Origin: Bugula neritina
Lineage: Eukaryota; Bryozoa; Gymnolaemata; Cheilostomatida; Bugulidae
Length of the DNA stretch: 64,000 nt
Direction of reading: 5' to 3'
NCBI GenBank assembly: GCA_964035545.1
Contig: OZ037767.1
Span: 10,406,207 to 10,470,206 of the forward strand
In this document: positions 25,001-38,000 of the stretch, in pieces
Layout: the number at the start of each line of letters is the position of its first letter
Position numbering within the stretch: position 1 is the stretch's first letter
Translations under genes and position numbers: made by a program
Notes under the pieces: generated by a model
Seen by the model: only the letters and a program-made list of their open reading frames with translations
The model's database searches: none
What the model was told of the DNA's origin: nothing

Positions 25001-28000
25001 AGCAAAATATTGCCATGGTGATGTGTCACGGAAAATTAATTTATCAGTTTAGTGCCAAAGCTATGATCTGTCATAAACTTTAAGTAAAAACTAGTTTATG
25101 ACAGATGGGGTTTAGAAAATATAGAAAAGCGTCATAGATTTATACAAATAATTATATAATACTAGAGCGTTTAATTTAATCCTTAAATATTACATCCATC
25201 ATTCTTCAACAGAGATAGTAAACTTCTTAATTGAAAAGCTTAAAGCCTACATTAACGGACCAATACTATGTTAGTTACATGCAATAAATTGTAGTGTATT
25301 TCTGTGTGCCAACTGTTGACAAGCATATCCTGTGCTATTAATAAACATCAAAATACAAAAACTACATGATTTATACACAACTGCTTTCTATTAAACTACT
25401 TGCAATGAATTTCTAATTATAAAACAACTTTTAGTAGTATCACGCTATAGAGAAATGCAAAAATATCACAATTACCGCAGTCATAGTTGGCAAAGTGCCA
25501 TACAAAACAGAGAAATCCTGTCCCTTATCTGAGGCGAGATAGTAACTGTGGAGAGAGAGTTCAATGTTAGAGATACTGCAGAGAATTAGTGGGTTCAGCA
25601 TTACCTCATTTACACATATATCTACACACAGCCTACTGTATTCACACATGTTGACAAACTCACACACTCTGTTAGTTAGTATTCAACTGCGGAAAAACAA
25701 GCAAAACAGATGAGAATTCAAAAACTTTGAACCTACTTCTGCCATATCCTGAATGTGGCCTCTCTCCGTGTGTGTCTCCCATCACAGTCTGCCTTCGGGT
25801 CAACAGAGAATGAGAAGCTGCGGTTGGAGCAGAGGCGGCAGCAACAGATACAGGAGCAACAGCGCCCTCGCCACTGAGGCAACTGTGGGTGACAGCAGAC
25901 CATTTGCGTGGTATGTCTATAGGACTGCTGGTCGGGCTGTCATCATCTGCTAGTTCTATAATCAGAAGAGAAGAGTATTACATCCACCACTGACTGTCCA
26001 ACCACTCAATGGACATCAGCTGAGGATTAGCTTCCATCTGGCAACTTGCCAACTCAGAATATTCAGGAACTGGGAGGCAAGAAGACACACTCTGGTCACT
26101 GGTCAGACTGAATATCCCAGCAGCTACACTGACCTGACAAGCTAGTGCTGCCAGTGAGATATATGACACCTAGCACACCTGGCAGACACCTTGCATAGCT
26201 GTCAGAAGCAGCAGGTACTATTTCGGCAGCTGCTGACACAGCATAGTGAAAGCCACCAGTCAATATCTTAGGTGGCAGGAGTTGTGGTTTAATAAACCAG
26301 AGAGGTGATATAACAGACATGTATTATATAATCACTTCTGTATACCACATGATTATACCATAGCCAAGTGTAAAAACTTATTGCTGGCAGGCAGCCAAGA
26401 TAGGAATAACAGCTAGAAGGACACGAACTACAGGATCCTACCCTATACACCTAGTCCCTACCTACTCTACACCTAGTCCCTACCTACTCTACACCTAGTC
26501 CCTACCTACTCTACACCTAGTCCCTACCTACTCTACACTTAGTCCCTACCTACTCTACACTTAGTCCCTACCTACTCTACACCTAGTCCCTACCTACTCT
26601 ATACCTAGTCCCTACCTACTCTACACCTAGTCCTTACACATATAGCAACTTGTTTTGTGAAATGCAGTTAGCTGATAGTATGGAAGCAGGCAATTAGTGC
26701 ATTGTTTGATAATGCCAATAGCCATAACAACTCTACTATTTTTGTTCAAATGAACTCTAATTAACTCTAAGTGAGCATAAACAGGAACATTATTGGGGTC
26801 AGCTAGTAGCGTGCTGGAGGGAGGAGTCAAACAGCTAGTGTGTACTGTGTAGAGTAGAGTTCATCTGCAGCTAACAGAGTTCATCTGCAGCTTACAGAGT
26901 TCATCTGCAGCTTAGGGAGTTTATCTGCAGCTTACAGAGTTTATCTACAGCTAACACGAGATCATATAACATGTAAATTGATGGCCAACACTCACTAAAC
27001 TCTGCAGTGACAAACTCCTCCCCTTCCTCAGTTGATGAGTCATCACCGTCAGTGCAGGTGCTGGGGGTGTGGTCACTGAGCTGACTCATCTCAGAAGTGT
27101 CGTACTCTAAACATTCAACAAGGCAATGTCAAGGCTACAGCTGATATACTGAACTGTGACTTAGTAGCAGTACAATACATTCAAACATGCATCCCACCAG
27201 TGGCAGTTCCTTGCCTCAATTGTTATACAAATATAATGACCAAGTAAAAATATATAAAAAAAACTTTGAAGTATATATTGTTTATAGCCCTGCCCCCCAC
27301 TTGGTATTATTTAGTCATAGTAATTCACTCCATTAACTGCTATCAATAGTAGATGATTATATAACTAATAATTGTATAACCCCAGTCATGCAGAAGGGTG
27401 CTACTCCGATTTGTTCACTGTTTTTACAAGTGTTCACTCGAGCATAACGAGCACATGCGACTACGTGACAGCTGATTCTTATCGTTGTACTAGACAGCTG
27501 TATTATATGGCGTGACCTGGCTAACTAGTAGCCATGCCGTGCGAAGTGTGTGCAGACGACAATTGCAGCCATAGTAATGTAAACTTGTCCGGACACGTTG
27601 AAGTGGGCCAGTCTGGTGCCTAGACCAAGAATTGATTATGTAAGACTTACCACCAGAATGGATGCCAAAACTCTGTATGCCAGAGTCGACAAATACATCA
27701 TCATCGTCTTCTGCACAAGAGTCTGTATCGTACCTAGCAGTTGGCATTTCTTCCATGGATAAGTGACTGGCCTGGTGGTCGGTGGACTGATCACTCTACA
27801 GTACACATACTATAATATAGTACTACCACTACTACTACTATTATTACTACTACTGCTACTACTACTACTGCCACTACTAGTACTACTACTACTGCTACTA
27901 CTAGTACTGCTACTACTACTTCTACACACTACTACTACTACTACTACTACTGCTGCTAATACTACTGCTAATACTACTACCACTACCACCACTACTACAA

Positions 28001-29431
28001 TTAAGTACTACACGCAAATATTTACACCATTTTCTACATGATTACCAAATCTTATTATATCTTTAAACTTTCAAAATGAACTCACATGAACTCACAATCT
28101 TTCAAACTCATTCTGCTACTTCCTAATAATACTTTTATACCAAATCCATTGGGCTGATTGATTTCTGGTTACAGGCCAGAGTATGGGTCTACCCACAATC
28201 CCCTTCCCAAACAAGTTCTTAGATGTCCAGATTTAATATGTTAATTGTTGGCAAGTGTTCATTTGTTACTCACTCCACCAAGCTATAATTGTTATCACTA
28301 CGTAGTTATACCCTACTGCTTTACAAACTGCTATTGCAAGAAACGTAAACATTATTTCCAAAGCCATTGCTTCATTTTTCAACCAAATTTCTAAATACTT
28401 GGGCATGAAGTAAATAATCATAAACTAACATACAAGTTAAATGACTGAACGTAGGAGCTACTAGTAAACTGGCAATATGCCAAACTGGTGTATTAAAAGT
28501 AAATGAAGTCAGAGAAAAACCCACTGAGCAAGTAGAGAAGCAATTAGCCTGTCAATAGCAACAGCCAGGTGCAGCTGCGAAAACAAAAAGGGTGACACTG
28601 CCATGCTGTAGCTGAATCAACAGAAAGGTGTTTAAAATTAGCTCCAGACACACACTTTTAACACGACTGTGATATAATATTGCTAGAGTAACCAACTAAT
28701 ATACATCCAGCAGTTAATATGCAGTATATTGAGACCATGTTGCACCCATCTCTATAGTTACAGTATGATTTATAATTGTAGAAAGTTCTAGACTATCTGA
28801 GCATTTGATTACCCACAAGCAAAGATATGATGATAGCCTTAATTCCTACGGTGACTAGCTACTTACCGGAGGGGTGCTGTGCACTGGATAAGTAGAAGAG
28901 ATAGATTCACCAAACAAGAACCTGTCTACCGGAGATTGCGCCATGGTAGCAGTAGCTGGAGAGCCAGTGTAACACCCGCTGTCCCTACAAAGTGTCTCAC
29001 TAGATTAAGGAAAGAGAGGGGCAGTGAAGATGAACAAATTGATACTGAAGATGAATCACTTCGACTGACACAATCAGTTAATAATGTAGTTATCACAAAT
29101 ACAATGCAAATAGAAATGATCATTAATAGAACATAATCACTACTCCCCAGGCATGACCTGGGTTGACCCCACCAAGCCAAGGCAAGCCCGAAACCCCTTA
29201 GACCTGTAATTATAAGTTGTTGACAAACACTTGATAAAACAATAGGTCTTCCCCAACCACACTCCACACCAGCCATCACCTGACTTCACCATACCTGACT
29301 ACCCCATACCTGGTTACAGGTCTGTCATCAATTTTGATGGCTTTTGGGAGGATTCCTTTAGGTTGCGTGCACTTTTTACCAGTTTGACCTGAAGAATCGT
29401 TGTATTCTTTTGGCATTCCAGCAGATGCCAT
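22035..29431 (-). CDS. Unrecognised acidic protein with BH3-like motif (candidate BH3-only)
   Basis: Exons in transcript order: 29431-29310, 28999-28867, 27771-27651, 27106-26996, 25955-25733, 25545-25476, 23349-23149, 22169-22035. The sum is 1116 nt, 371 residues, and phases agree. The start is MASAGMPKEY. Residues 1-60 are polar and basic. Around 105-160 it is strongly acidic (CAEDDDDVFVDSGIQSFG, then DDSSTEEGEE); DSGIQS resembles GIQ-type dynein light chain (LC8) sites. Residues 301-312 read MGTSLRDISDEF, fitting the BH3 pattern of four hydrophobics (M, L, I, F) with a small residue followed by Asp; compare LRRIGDEF in BIM. The last 44 residues are Gln/Arg-rich and end RRNSILNKLFGDPLKE, with no membrane anchor. 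Exon 5 has an alternative stronger donor (A|GTAGGT, end 25737), which needs an acceptor inside exon 6. Pro-apoptotic function is inference. Confidence 0.65.
22190..22372. repeat. 38-bp minisatellite next to last-exon acceptor of BH3-like gene
   Basis: About five units containing AAGGTGATTGTCACACAGTG and ACTACATAGAAACT. It ends about 20 bp from the acceptor of the minus-strand final exon (exon edge 22169). Confidence 0.92.
23400..23420 (+). repeat. Poly-G tract
   Basis: A run of G interrupted by one A, about 50 bp upstream (in the minus sense) of the BH3-like exon at 23149-23349. On the transcribed strand it is a poly-C run near the acceptor. Confidence 0.8.
24700..24832 (+). repeat. G-rich minisatellite
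   Basis: Imperfect units of GTGTGGCTAGTAGAGGG, about 17-30 bp, with several GGG/GGGG runs. It lies in the intron between the last two BH3-gene exon groups and could form a G-quadruplex on the plus (non-transcribed) strand. Confidence 0.75.
26425..26638. repeat. 22-bp minisatellite in BH3-like gene intron 4
   Basis: About nine to ten units of CACCTAGTCCCTACCTACTC plus TA, highly homogeneous with only C/T changes. On the transcribed strand each unit holds GTAGGTAGG, a weak donor-like word. Confidence 0.95.
26848..26965. repeat. 22-bp minisatellite near donor of BH3-gene exon 4
   Basis: About five copies of AGAGTTCATCTGCAGCTTAC with a two-base remainder. It lies about 30 bp downstream (minus sense) of the GTGAGT donor of exon 26996-27106. 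Confidence 0.9.
27822..27995. repeat. (ACT)n trinucleotide tract
   Basis: About 170 bp of imperfect ACT repeats with CTG and ATT variants, about 50 bp upstream (minus sense) of the acceptor of exon 27651-27771. Leucine/serine-rich open frames here are not genes. Confidence 0.92.
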
Positions 29432-32400
29432 AATATCTACAGTATTAAAATGGCACACTGCTATATCAACTGTATATACAATATTACAATGGCACCCTGC
29501 CACTGTAGCTATATATAGTAGTATAATTTGATGTTGCAAATTACACTAATGATACATTAAATGCCCATTAGTACATCTAACAGCACTTTACAAGATGATA
29601 AAAATTCAGCAAAAAAACGTTGTTGTAAAACATATTCAGTAAACTACAATCACGCACAGATAAGTGGTTAGGTAAAATGATCACTTATGATAATTATTCC
29701 CTCCTTAATAACTTACTAGCAATGGTGGCATTAACAAAAATAAGCTACATTTTACTGTATAAATTGCACCAAAAGCATTTCATTAACTGTGCGTGGCTTG
29801 TTAACCATGTCACTTATATTAGACTGGTAAGTAAAAGCAGCAGGTAGTTCTTTATTCTATAATAAATACTGCTACACTTGTCTTTGGACCCTGGCTAATC
29901 TATATTTATGAGTCTAAGCTCATATCAAATGCTGTACAAATACTATGATTACAATGCATGATGCAATGCTTACCTGAGTACAGATTATTATGTGTAGTTG
30001 AACTATCAAGACTCTACTTGAATGTGGACCACACTTCGGCTCAATCTACAAATTAAGTGCTGTGATTATATAGTAAGGAGTGCTACACCTGACTTTCACC
30101 ACTCAAAGCTAATTACATTGTTGAATGAGCAGAGATTAGAATGTTAAAATAAATCCCTGACACACTTCATTTTTGCAGTATTAAAATATTTATATAAGAA
30201 TATATCTTAGCTATCATCTAATACTGAGGTCGGCATACTTGGACAATTTTGTTTTCTAAGAAATTTCATGCTCATGCTAATGATGTTTCTGTTTGCATTG
30301 GAGTTGGTGATGTTATAAAACTAATAGTAGTTATTACTAACTTATATAATACCACTGACTATACAGCTAAACCAAACATTATGAGCATGAACACAGAAAT
30401 TATTATAAGAGACAATCATTTGAGCATACAAACCTCAGTTTGTAGATGATAGCTAAGATATACATGAATATTTTAGTGATACATAAATGAAGTGCTTCAG
30501 GGATTCATTAGATTAAAACAAGAGAAATTACTAGCAACACAAAGACATGGCTGAACTGCTTTTGTAAACCAGTGATAATGTAAAGACCCAACATATTGCC
30601 TGTGATAACTGAGCAGCTATCAACAAAATCTCTTTAGCGATGGAGGCTACAAAATCAGATTAACTCACCAGGCAAAGAAAGAAACTTCTAAAAAAGGGGT
30701 GCCAAGTCGTTTGATATACTTGAAGTTTTACTTCATTCAATTTGCTGATAAAGTAAGAATCTACTTTGCAGTCTCTTTGGTGAGATCTGTCAAATAAACA
30801 TTGTTATAATAGTAGAAAAAGACGACATTATCATTTTGATAATGACCCAAAAGAGGTTAAAATTGAAAGCATTATCGTAAATGGGTGCAAGACCATTTTC
30901 GAAAGCAAGTTCCTTATTTTCAATGTTGGGCTTGACTAATACTTGAAAAACTAAATTACGAAGTGTTAATAGTTTCCACTCTAAGATATCACTTTTCATA
31001 AACAAAGTTGGCTAGTATGAAATTACACAATTGAAATATAACAGAAATTACTCGAGCCTAAAATGACTTGATTCAATATAGTCGTGAAACTAATAGCTTT
31101 TGCAAAAAGGTGGCTTTTCAATTTTAGTGTATGTAGATTTCAAGTTGGTAGATCAAAATGGACTCCAATTGTTTATTCACACTATGACTTGCTATGAAAA
31201 TTACCCAAGGCATTACAGAAGATTATTTTATTTAGTCGAGTAAAATAGTAAATACAAAAATGTAAACATAAGTAAACATAGACTACACCCCTCCATCAAT
31301 TACTAAAACCCCTTGATCTAAACCTAATGCTTAGGAAGCATTATCTTATTGTTATTTATTTCCGTGGTCTAAATCATAATTATAATACTTGCAGCAGAAT
31401 TCAAAATTAAAATAACCATTTATTGTCTTATTGGTATTCATTATATTTTAAACCACATTGTGAAGTTTGAACAAACTGGTATGATAAAACTAACATTGTA
31501 GGTACTACAGCTCTGTTGCAATGCCACTCTTATATTTTTACTTTGTGACGTACAGCTAGTGTTACAGCTACTATGATCATCGCTATCAGCAAAACTGTAT
31601 TCAAGAGTAGCAGTGTTACATTCTTGCAATTAAATTCTGAGTCAATAGATTATAATGCTAATCCTAGAATAACAATAACTAATAAGTATTTGTAATACTA
31701 ATAGCAATGGCAATTGCCAATTGTATTTGTACTAAAAAAACTCAATAGACTTAAACTGAGTCTCCTGACTATCACCATTACCATCATTACTCCTTAGAGT
31801 TACAGTTACTCTTTCTGTTAGTTGAACCAAATAGTAAATCAGAATGTAACAATAAACTACCAAGACAATAACGACATATTGATAATATAAATAATAATTA
31901 GACTCACAATCAATCTCAGTATCAGTATGAATAACAAGTAGGATTACAATAAATACTGAATTTAAATAATATATAATAATAATTATTATAATATTATTTG
32001 AGATAATTTGATTACAATACTTATCATAATCATCTGATCTTACCATAACAATAATTATACTATTAATATAATTATAAACCATTATCCTTATAATAATATT
32101 TACAATAAAACGAGTAATACTAATACTTATACTAATAGTAATACTAATAGTTATGATCAACACTCATATTTTAATAATAATTAAAATATGGATATAATAA
32201 AATAATAATATTGAATGCCGATATGAAACTGAAATTCAATATGAATAATAATATTAAACTGAGAAGCCGTAGGCACTGTTGGTTAGTATTACTGTTAGTA
32301 TTACTCGTATTCAATTTGATATGCGATTAGTTTGAGTTCAGTTGACTGTTGACGTAACGGACTAACGCCAACGGTAGTACTAGTACTTACTACTTAGTAG

Positions 32401-35000
32401 GACCAGATGGATGTAATTGTATAAAATAAATCCAAGTTTTAAACTGAGTTTATAAGCAATACAACTGTATTTACTAATAAAAAGACCAACAGTTACGTTA
32501 TATACTGCTGTTAAACTTTATAATCTAACAAAATGGTTTAGTTGGCTAGAGTAGCGTTGAGAAGTATTAGTAGCTTTACTAATAAGCATTCGTCCACCAC
32601 GTGATATGGAGTGATACTGGGCGGGCGAAAGTTTACTGTTGACTCTGTACGTTTGCGTTCTGTCGTAGGGACCAATAAAATAACGCGTGATAATGAGTGA
32701 CCAATAAAATACAAATGTCAAGTTTGTTATTACTTAACGGAATTTCCATGCTAAGCAAGCATGCCCAAACACGTTTTCTTCAAAACCCGCCATGACCTAG
32801 CATTGCCCATATTGGGCACCCAGGTCCCGGAGTACTGTTGAGTTATAGAAGATAACTCCGGTAACTTTAGGGCTTGGGCATAATATTATTTGGGTAGACG
32901 AGTAGTACAGGCACTAAAAAGTTTTCATTTCAAATTTTAAACCTACCCTCTTCAACAATAAACATTTCTACCTCTTAGCATCCTGCAAGGTTGTGCTAGC
33001 TTTTAAATAATATTTTTAGAAAAAAACAAACGCTTACTTCCAGTAAAAATGTCTTGTCATTTAAAACAAAATTGTATATAGAAATTATTGCTTTTATTTT
33101 TGTGTATATAAATTATATGTTACAATTACAAATTCATTAGTTAACTCTGAAAAATATTCAGCATACATAATATACTTTTAAAATTGAAGTTTTGAAGGTC
33201 AAACATTGTTATTTAATTGCTAGGTAAAAACTTTGCAGTTACTACACCTGGGTACGACGTTAAACTGCACCCTGGGATACCCTTGAGCAAGGTCGGAACC
33301 CTACTAGCTCCCCTGCCAGGGTTACGGTGAAGATGTCGGCAGCAAAGCATTGGATGGTCACCTTGGCGGAAGAACTCTTAAGAGTCAACGGTTGGCATTA
33401 AGTCAGGATTACTAGCATCCCATTGCGGAACTTGGAAAGGGATGGGCGCCGCCAAGCTTACTTGCCCAAGACACACCACTTTTTTAGTGGTGCCCCAACG
33501 GTCGTCCCGACCAAGGGATAGGTACAGGTACAGGTACACCTAAACAAAAATGATCAATAAACTTTGAAAAGTATTGTTGACTAATAGCATACTTTTTTCT
33601 TTAAAACGCAGCATGAAAAATTGCTAACTGTTATTTTGTTGACCACAGTATATGCATTTTATTGAGTGATATTTAATGTTAAGGTAGATGACTGTAATAC
33701 ATCATCAGACTCTATAATAAGTGAATTTACAAGTACCAAGTTAGCAAATTGTTTTATAATTGTATCTGTAAGACCATTAGTGGGGAACTGCAAATTATGA
33801 CTAACATCAAGAATTTAAGATTTTAAACTTATTTTATTTTTTTTTTAATGCTCAACATGTTATCAGCATAATATTAATTGCACATAAAGCTTTATTAGGA
33901 GCACAGTAACATATAATATAAGGGCTAAAAGGTAAAGTAAACGAAAAGACAAATCTAATATGTTTAATCCAAAATTCAAATCAAGAAACACAAGTTATTT
34001 AAAAAATGAAGGAAATAACTATACATGAAAACAAGGCAAAACTAGAATTTTTAACACTTTTTACTTAATTTAGCAACTCAACTTAAAATAACTAGCTTGA
34101 CTCAAAATGGGTTATGATAGGTCAGGTTAGCTTTAAATGAACCTATCAAATAGTTCATGTATAATATTGTATTAATTATAATTGAGCTACTACCGCTACC
34201 CGAACAGGACAAAGCAGAGATAGGTGAGAATATAATAGAGCTACTAAAATATATACAATTTTTGTAAGCTGTATTATATATTATACATAATATAATATTT
34301 TCTCTTGCAAGAGACATTTTGATTTTATCACTAAAAATGTTATCAACATTAGCTTAGTTTGATTAAAATTGCAATGAATAATTCAATTTAGTTTTATGAA
34401 AAACATTTGTGATATTTCAATATTATAATTATAATTGAAATGGTCCTGAACAAAAAATTTCTAAACAATACATGCGGTACTTTGTAATAATATAAGAAAA
34501 CAATAATTTAATCTATTTATAGCTTTGGTAAACACTTAATTTAAATTATTAGGTACAAGCAGCTGCTAAACCTATAGTTAGATGATGAGTTGAGTGAATG
34601 TAATAAACCCACACATTTGCAATTTGCCCCAGCTTTGCCATTTGGAGTCAGCAGTTTGTAGCAAGGAGTAATTATAGAGGAGATAACTCTAAGACTTTGC
34701 GCATTGATAACTATTGTTTATTGTTGAGAAAAATTAGTAAGGACAATAGCCTGTTGCTAGAAATATTATTATTGGTAACAGTTGGCAAAATAGCATTAAA
34801 TAGAAAAACTAGTGATAACAGCAAGTGCATTTACATTCATTTTGTGCTACCAAAATACCACACTGCAAAATCCTGCCTGTCTGCGATTTCACTAAAAATA
34901 AACTGGAAACGCTAACTTGAAATAGTTTTGCATGATTGTTGCCATTTGTCACTTTTACCCTATCTATCGAATCACGTTCTTGATTACAACTTTAAACAAA
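29432..35000. other. Gene-poor spacer between BH3-like gene and PSMB4
   Basis: Both genes are read away from this interval, so it should contain both promoters. A short tandem duplication (AATGGCACACTGC / AATGGCACCCTGC) lies at 29440-29505. Positions 31640-32400 are degenerate triplet-rich DNA. Two CCAAT words occur at 32670-32705. A SINE-like repeat is at 33247-33541. I see no convincing exon. Confidence 0.5.
33247..33541. mobile_element. SINE-like dispersed repeat
   Basis: A GC-richer block in AT-rich DNA with sharp edges. It contains GGATACCCTTGAGCAAGG, CATCCCATTGCGGAAC and GGGATGGGCGCCGCC, and ends in three GGTACA units like a SINE tail. These words resemble SINEs I recall from marine invertebrates. 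The assignment is by resemblance; orientation is uncertain. Confidence 0.55.
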
Positions 35001-38000
35001 ATGGCAAATATGAATGAATGCGTTTCTCCGTTTTGGCAAAATGGACCTGCTCCAGGAGCATTTTATAACTTTCCAAATTACAAGTCGCCAACTGTTACTA
35101 CTCACAAACCAAGTAAACATACTATGTAAGTATTTGAATCACTGATGGTGATTATGTGTTCTTTTTTATTCTGTTCTAGTGTTGGAAAATCACACAGATA
35201 TTTTTTTTGTTCTCACTTCGACTTTCAGTTTCAGTTACTGTTAGAGTTTCTGTCAGTATCACTATGACATTAACTATGACTATGAGTATCAGTGTATTAC
35301 CATCAATTTCAGTGTCACTATTAGTGACTTGATTTTCAACTTTAAATTGAAAGGTCAAGATGGCTTACTTGTTATATTTTTTTCTATAAAATTAAAATTA
35401 GTAATAGCCTACTAGTACTAGTAGTAGTACTAGTACTAATAAAACATTTAAGTTTAATTTTTGATGGTCGCTGGAAATAGAAGTGGAACTGGAAGTTGAT
35501 GCTTTATAATTATTGATTTTAGATGTAAAGCTGTCTTTGGCCTTGGGTTTATGTGTCTAAATTTACTACAAGTAATCATAATGAAATATTAATATGCTTG
35601 TCCTTGGAGAGTACTAGTAGTGGCTGAAGATTTAAATAAAAATTGAAATTGACGCCAAAATTTGGATCAAAATATCATGATAAGGCTTCTGCTGTATTGA
35701 CATTCTGATAGTGATTCGATGGAAAATGATTCTACAAATAATAAAAATTGGTAGAGGTATGAATGATAACATGATGACTGCTTTTTCAAAATGATAAATA
35801 TTTATCATTATAGCTAGGAAACGTAGTACTAACAATAAAACTAAATGTACTCATTTACTCAAGCTAATAATCAAATTATAACGTTACTTATAATAGCTCT
35901 AGTAATAATATAATTATGGTAATATGATTTTGTAAGTGTGTGACTTTTAGAATGATTTTACTCATTCACATGCAGACTAGGTGGATTTCTATGTGGAAAA
36001 GAGGATTACAAGCAACATAATATCAATTGAAATATGATCTAAGAATAAGTATATTCTTTTTCAAAATCTTGACTTTGCTTTGTGTTCTGTTTAATTTTTT
36101 AAGCGGAAGCTTGTCAGAGTTTTTAAAATCATGTATCTGTATAAAAAATTGAGGCAAATGAGAATATTTTGCTTATTTTCTTATTTTTAAACTGATCAAT
36201 CTCACTGCTATTGAGTAAGTTTCAATTCATGTCATTACATGTTTAAGTCATGTCATAAAATGTTCAAGTCATGTCATAACATGTTCAAGTCATGTCATAA
36301 CATGTTCAAGTCATGTCATCAAATATTCAAGTCAAGCCTGTGTGTCAAGTCAATGTACTAAATTTGATTTACTAAGTTAATTTGATGCTGATTGTCCACA
36401 AAACTTCAATGAACTTCATTTTGATATTTTTTAAAAATCATATAAGGAAATTTTCACTTGTGTGCAACATTCTAAGCGCAATAGTTCAATAAATGATTAA
36501 TAATAACCATACATGATCTATTAGTGCTCTTTCAATTGGTTTCTGCTATTTAAGTGCATTTGTGTCTAACATCCTTAGTTTTTTGTTTTATTATTCAGTT
36601 ATAGTATCTACCAACTGTTGTTGTTACTTTTAGGAATCCAACTTCTAGTGGCACTTCAGTGCTGGCTATGAAGTTTAAGGGTGGAGTTATTATAGCTGCC
36701 GATACATTGGGATCTTATGGATCAATGGCTATGTTCAGAGACGTTGACAGATTGATTAAAGTAAATAACACTACAGTGTTAGGGGCGGGAGGAGATATTG
36801 CTGACTTTCAGTATCTACAACATGTAATTGAAGAACGTGTGTAAGTCACCTGCAGAAGGAAGTCGTATATCGACTTCTGTCTAAAATTCTTCCGTATAAT
36901 TTACTAAAAAATACAAACTGATTGATTTATTGATTGATTTATTACATATCACAGACATGCGAAATGCAGTATAAATACTGGCTATAATGAGTAGGCATGA
37001 ACAAAATTGAAAAAAAGTCAGAACTTTGTAGGATTACTTGAAATAAAAGATCATTTAAAGTATTTACAAGGTGTCGTAAAAAGCCATCTCTGGCCCATGC
37101 TCCTCTATATTTGATGGTTCTATATCTTTCAGAGGGGCATTGCCTCAGAAACTTGTTGATAAAATGGTCATCGTCATTTATGAGCTTCGCAGGTCTAGTC
37201 AATTATCTGTATGCTCACTGATACACACATTGCCGGTATATATGCAGGTTGGAAGAAGACTGCCTGAATGATGGGTTTCATTACACACCCAACTCTCTCT
37301 ACTCATGGCTCACGCGAGTCATGTATTATAGAAGGAGTAAATTTGATCCTCTGTGGAACACAGTTATTGTAGCTGGGTTAGAAAATGGAGAACCGTGAGT
37401 AATAACTCTTGGCTGTTTTGTTATGCAACCATGGTGACCAATAAGTGTATTGACTGAACACAAATAATCTATGTACCTTGTGGTGACTTCTATATGGTTT
37501 AGTGTAGACTGTATCAATTTTAGTTCAAGTTCCATGCTGCAATAGGTGAAGTCATTCAGTTAATAATTTCCACTCTTCAATGGTATCTATGTCGCTACAC
37601 TGCTTTATGAGACTGGATCCCGTTTCAATCTTTATACACGTTTATAGGCGCAATTTACCGACAAGTGCTGTTGTGCGTTTTGACTGCACTTGAATGCTCA
37701 TTTGGCTTACACTTGTCAGACTCATTCCAATTAGACCCACACTTGTCTGAATCTTTTTAATTGGACCCACACTTACCGACTCCTACCTAATAACTTGCAG
37801 GCCATCTATATAATATAAGTTTGTTCTGTTTTAGGTTCCTTGGTCAAATAGATAAGATAGGGTGTGCTTTCACAGCACCCGCTCTTGCTTCTGGATTTGG
37901 CGCATACATAGCTCTGGTAGGTTTATTTTCTGTACAATAATTATTACTAATGTTTACCATTCTAAATAACCAACTCTTATTTGATCAACTGTAGATTTTA

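Noticed and set aside
25733-25736. Stronger donor A|GTAGGT for BH3-gene exon 5
   Set aside because: It needs a different acceptor (after CGCCTCAG) for exon 6 to stay open; the weaker AG|GTTCAA pairs in phase with the best acceptor. RNA would decide.
28879-29136. Plus-strand open frame of 85 codons
   Set aside because: It is antisense to exon 2 of the BH3-like gene, which has matching splice phases on the minus strand.
30790-31005. Minus-strand open frame of 71 codons
   Set aside because: No splice context, no recognisable motif, isolated in AT-rich spacer.
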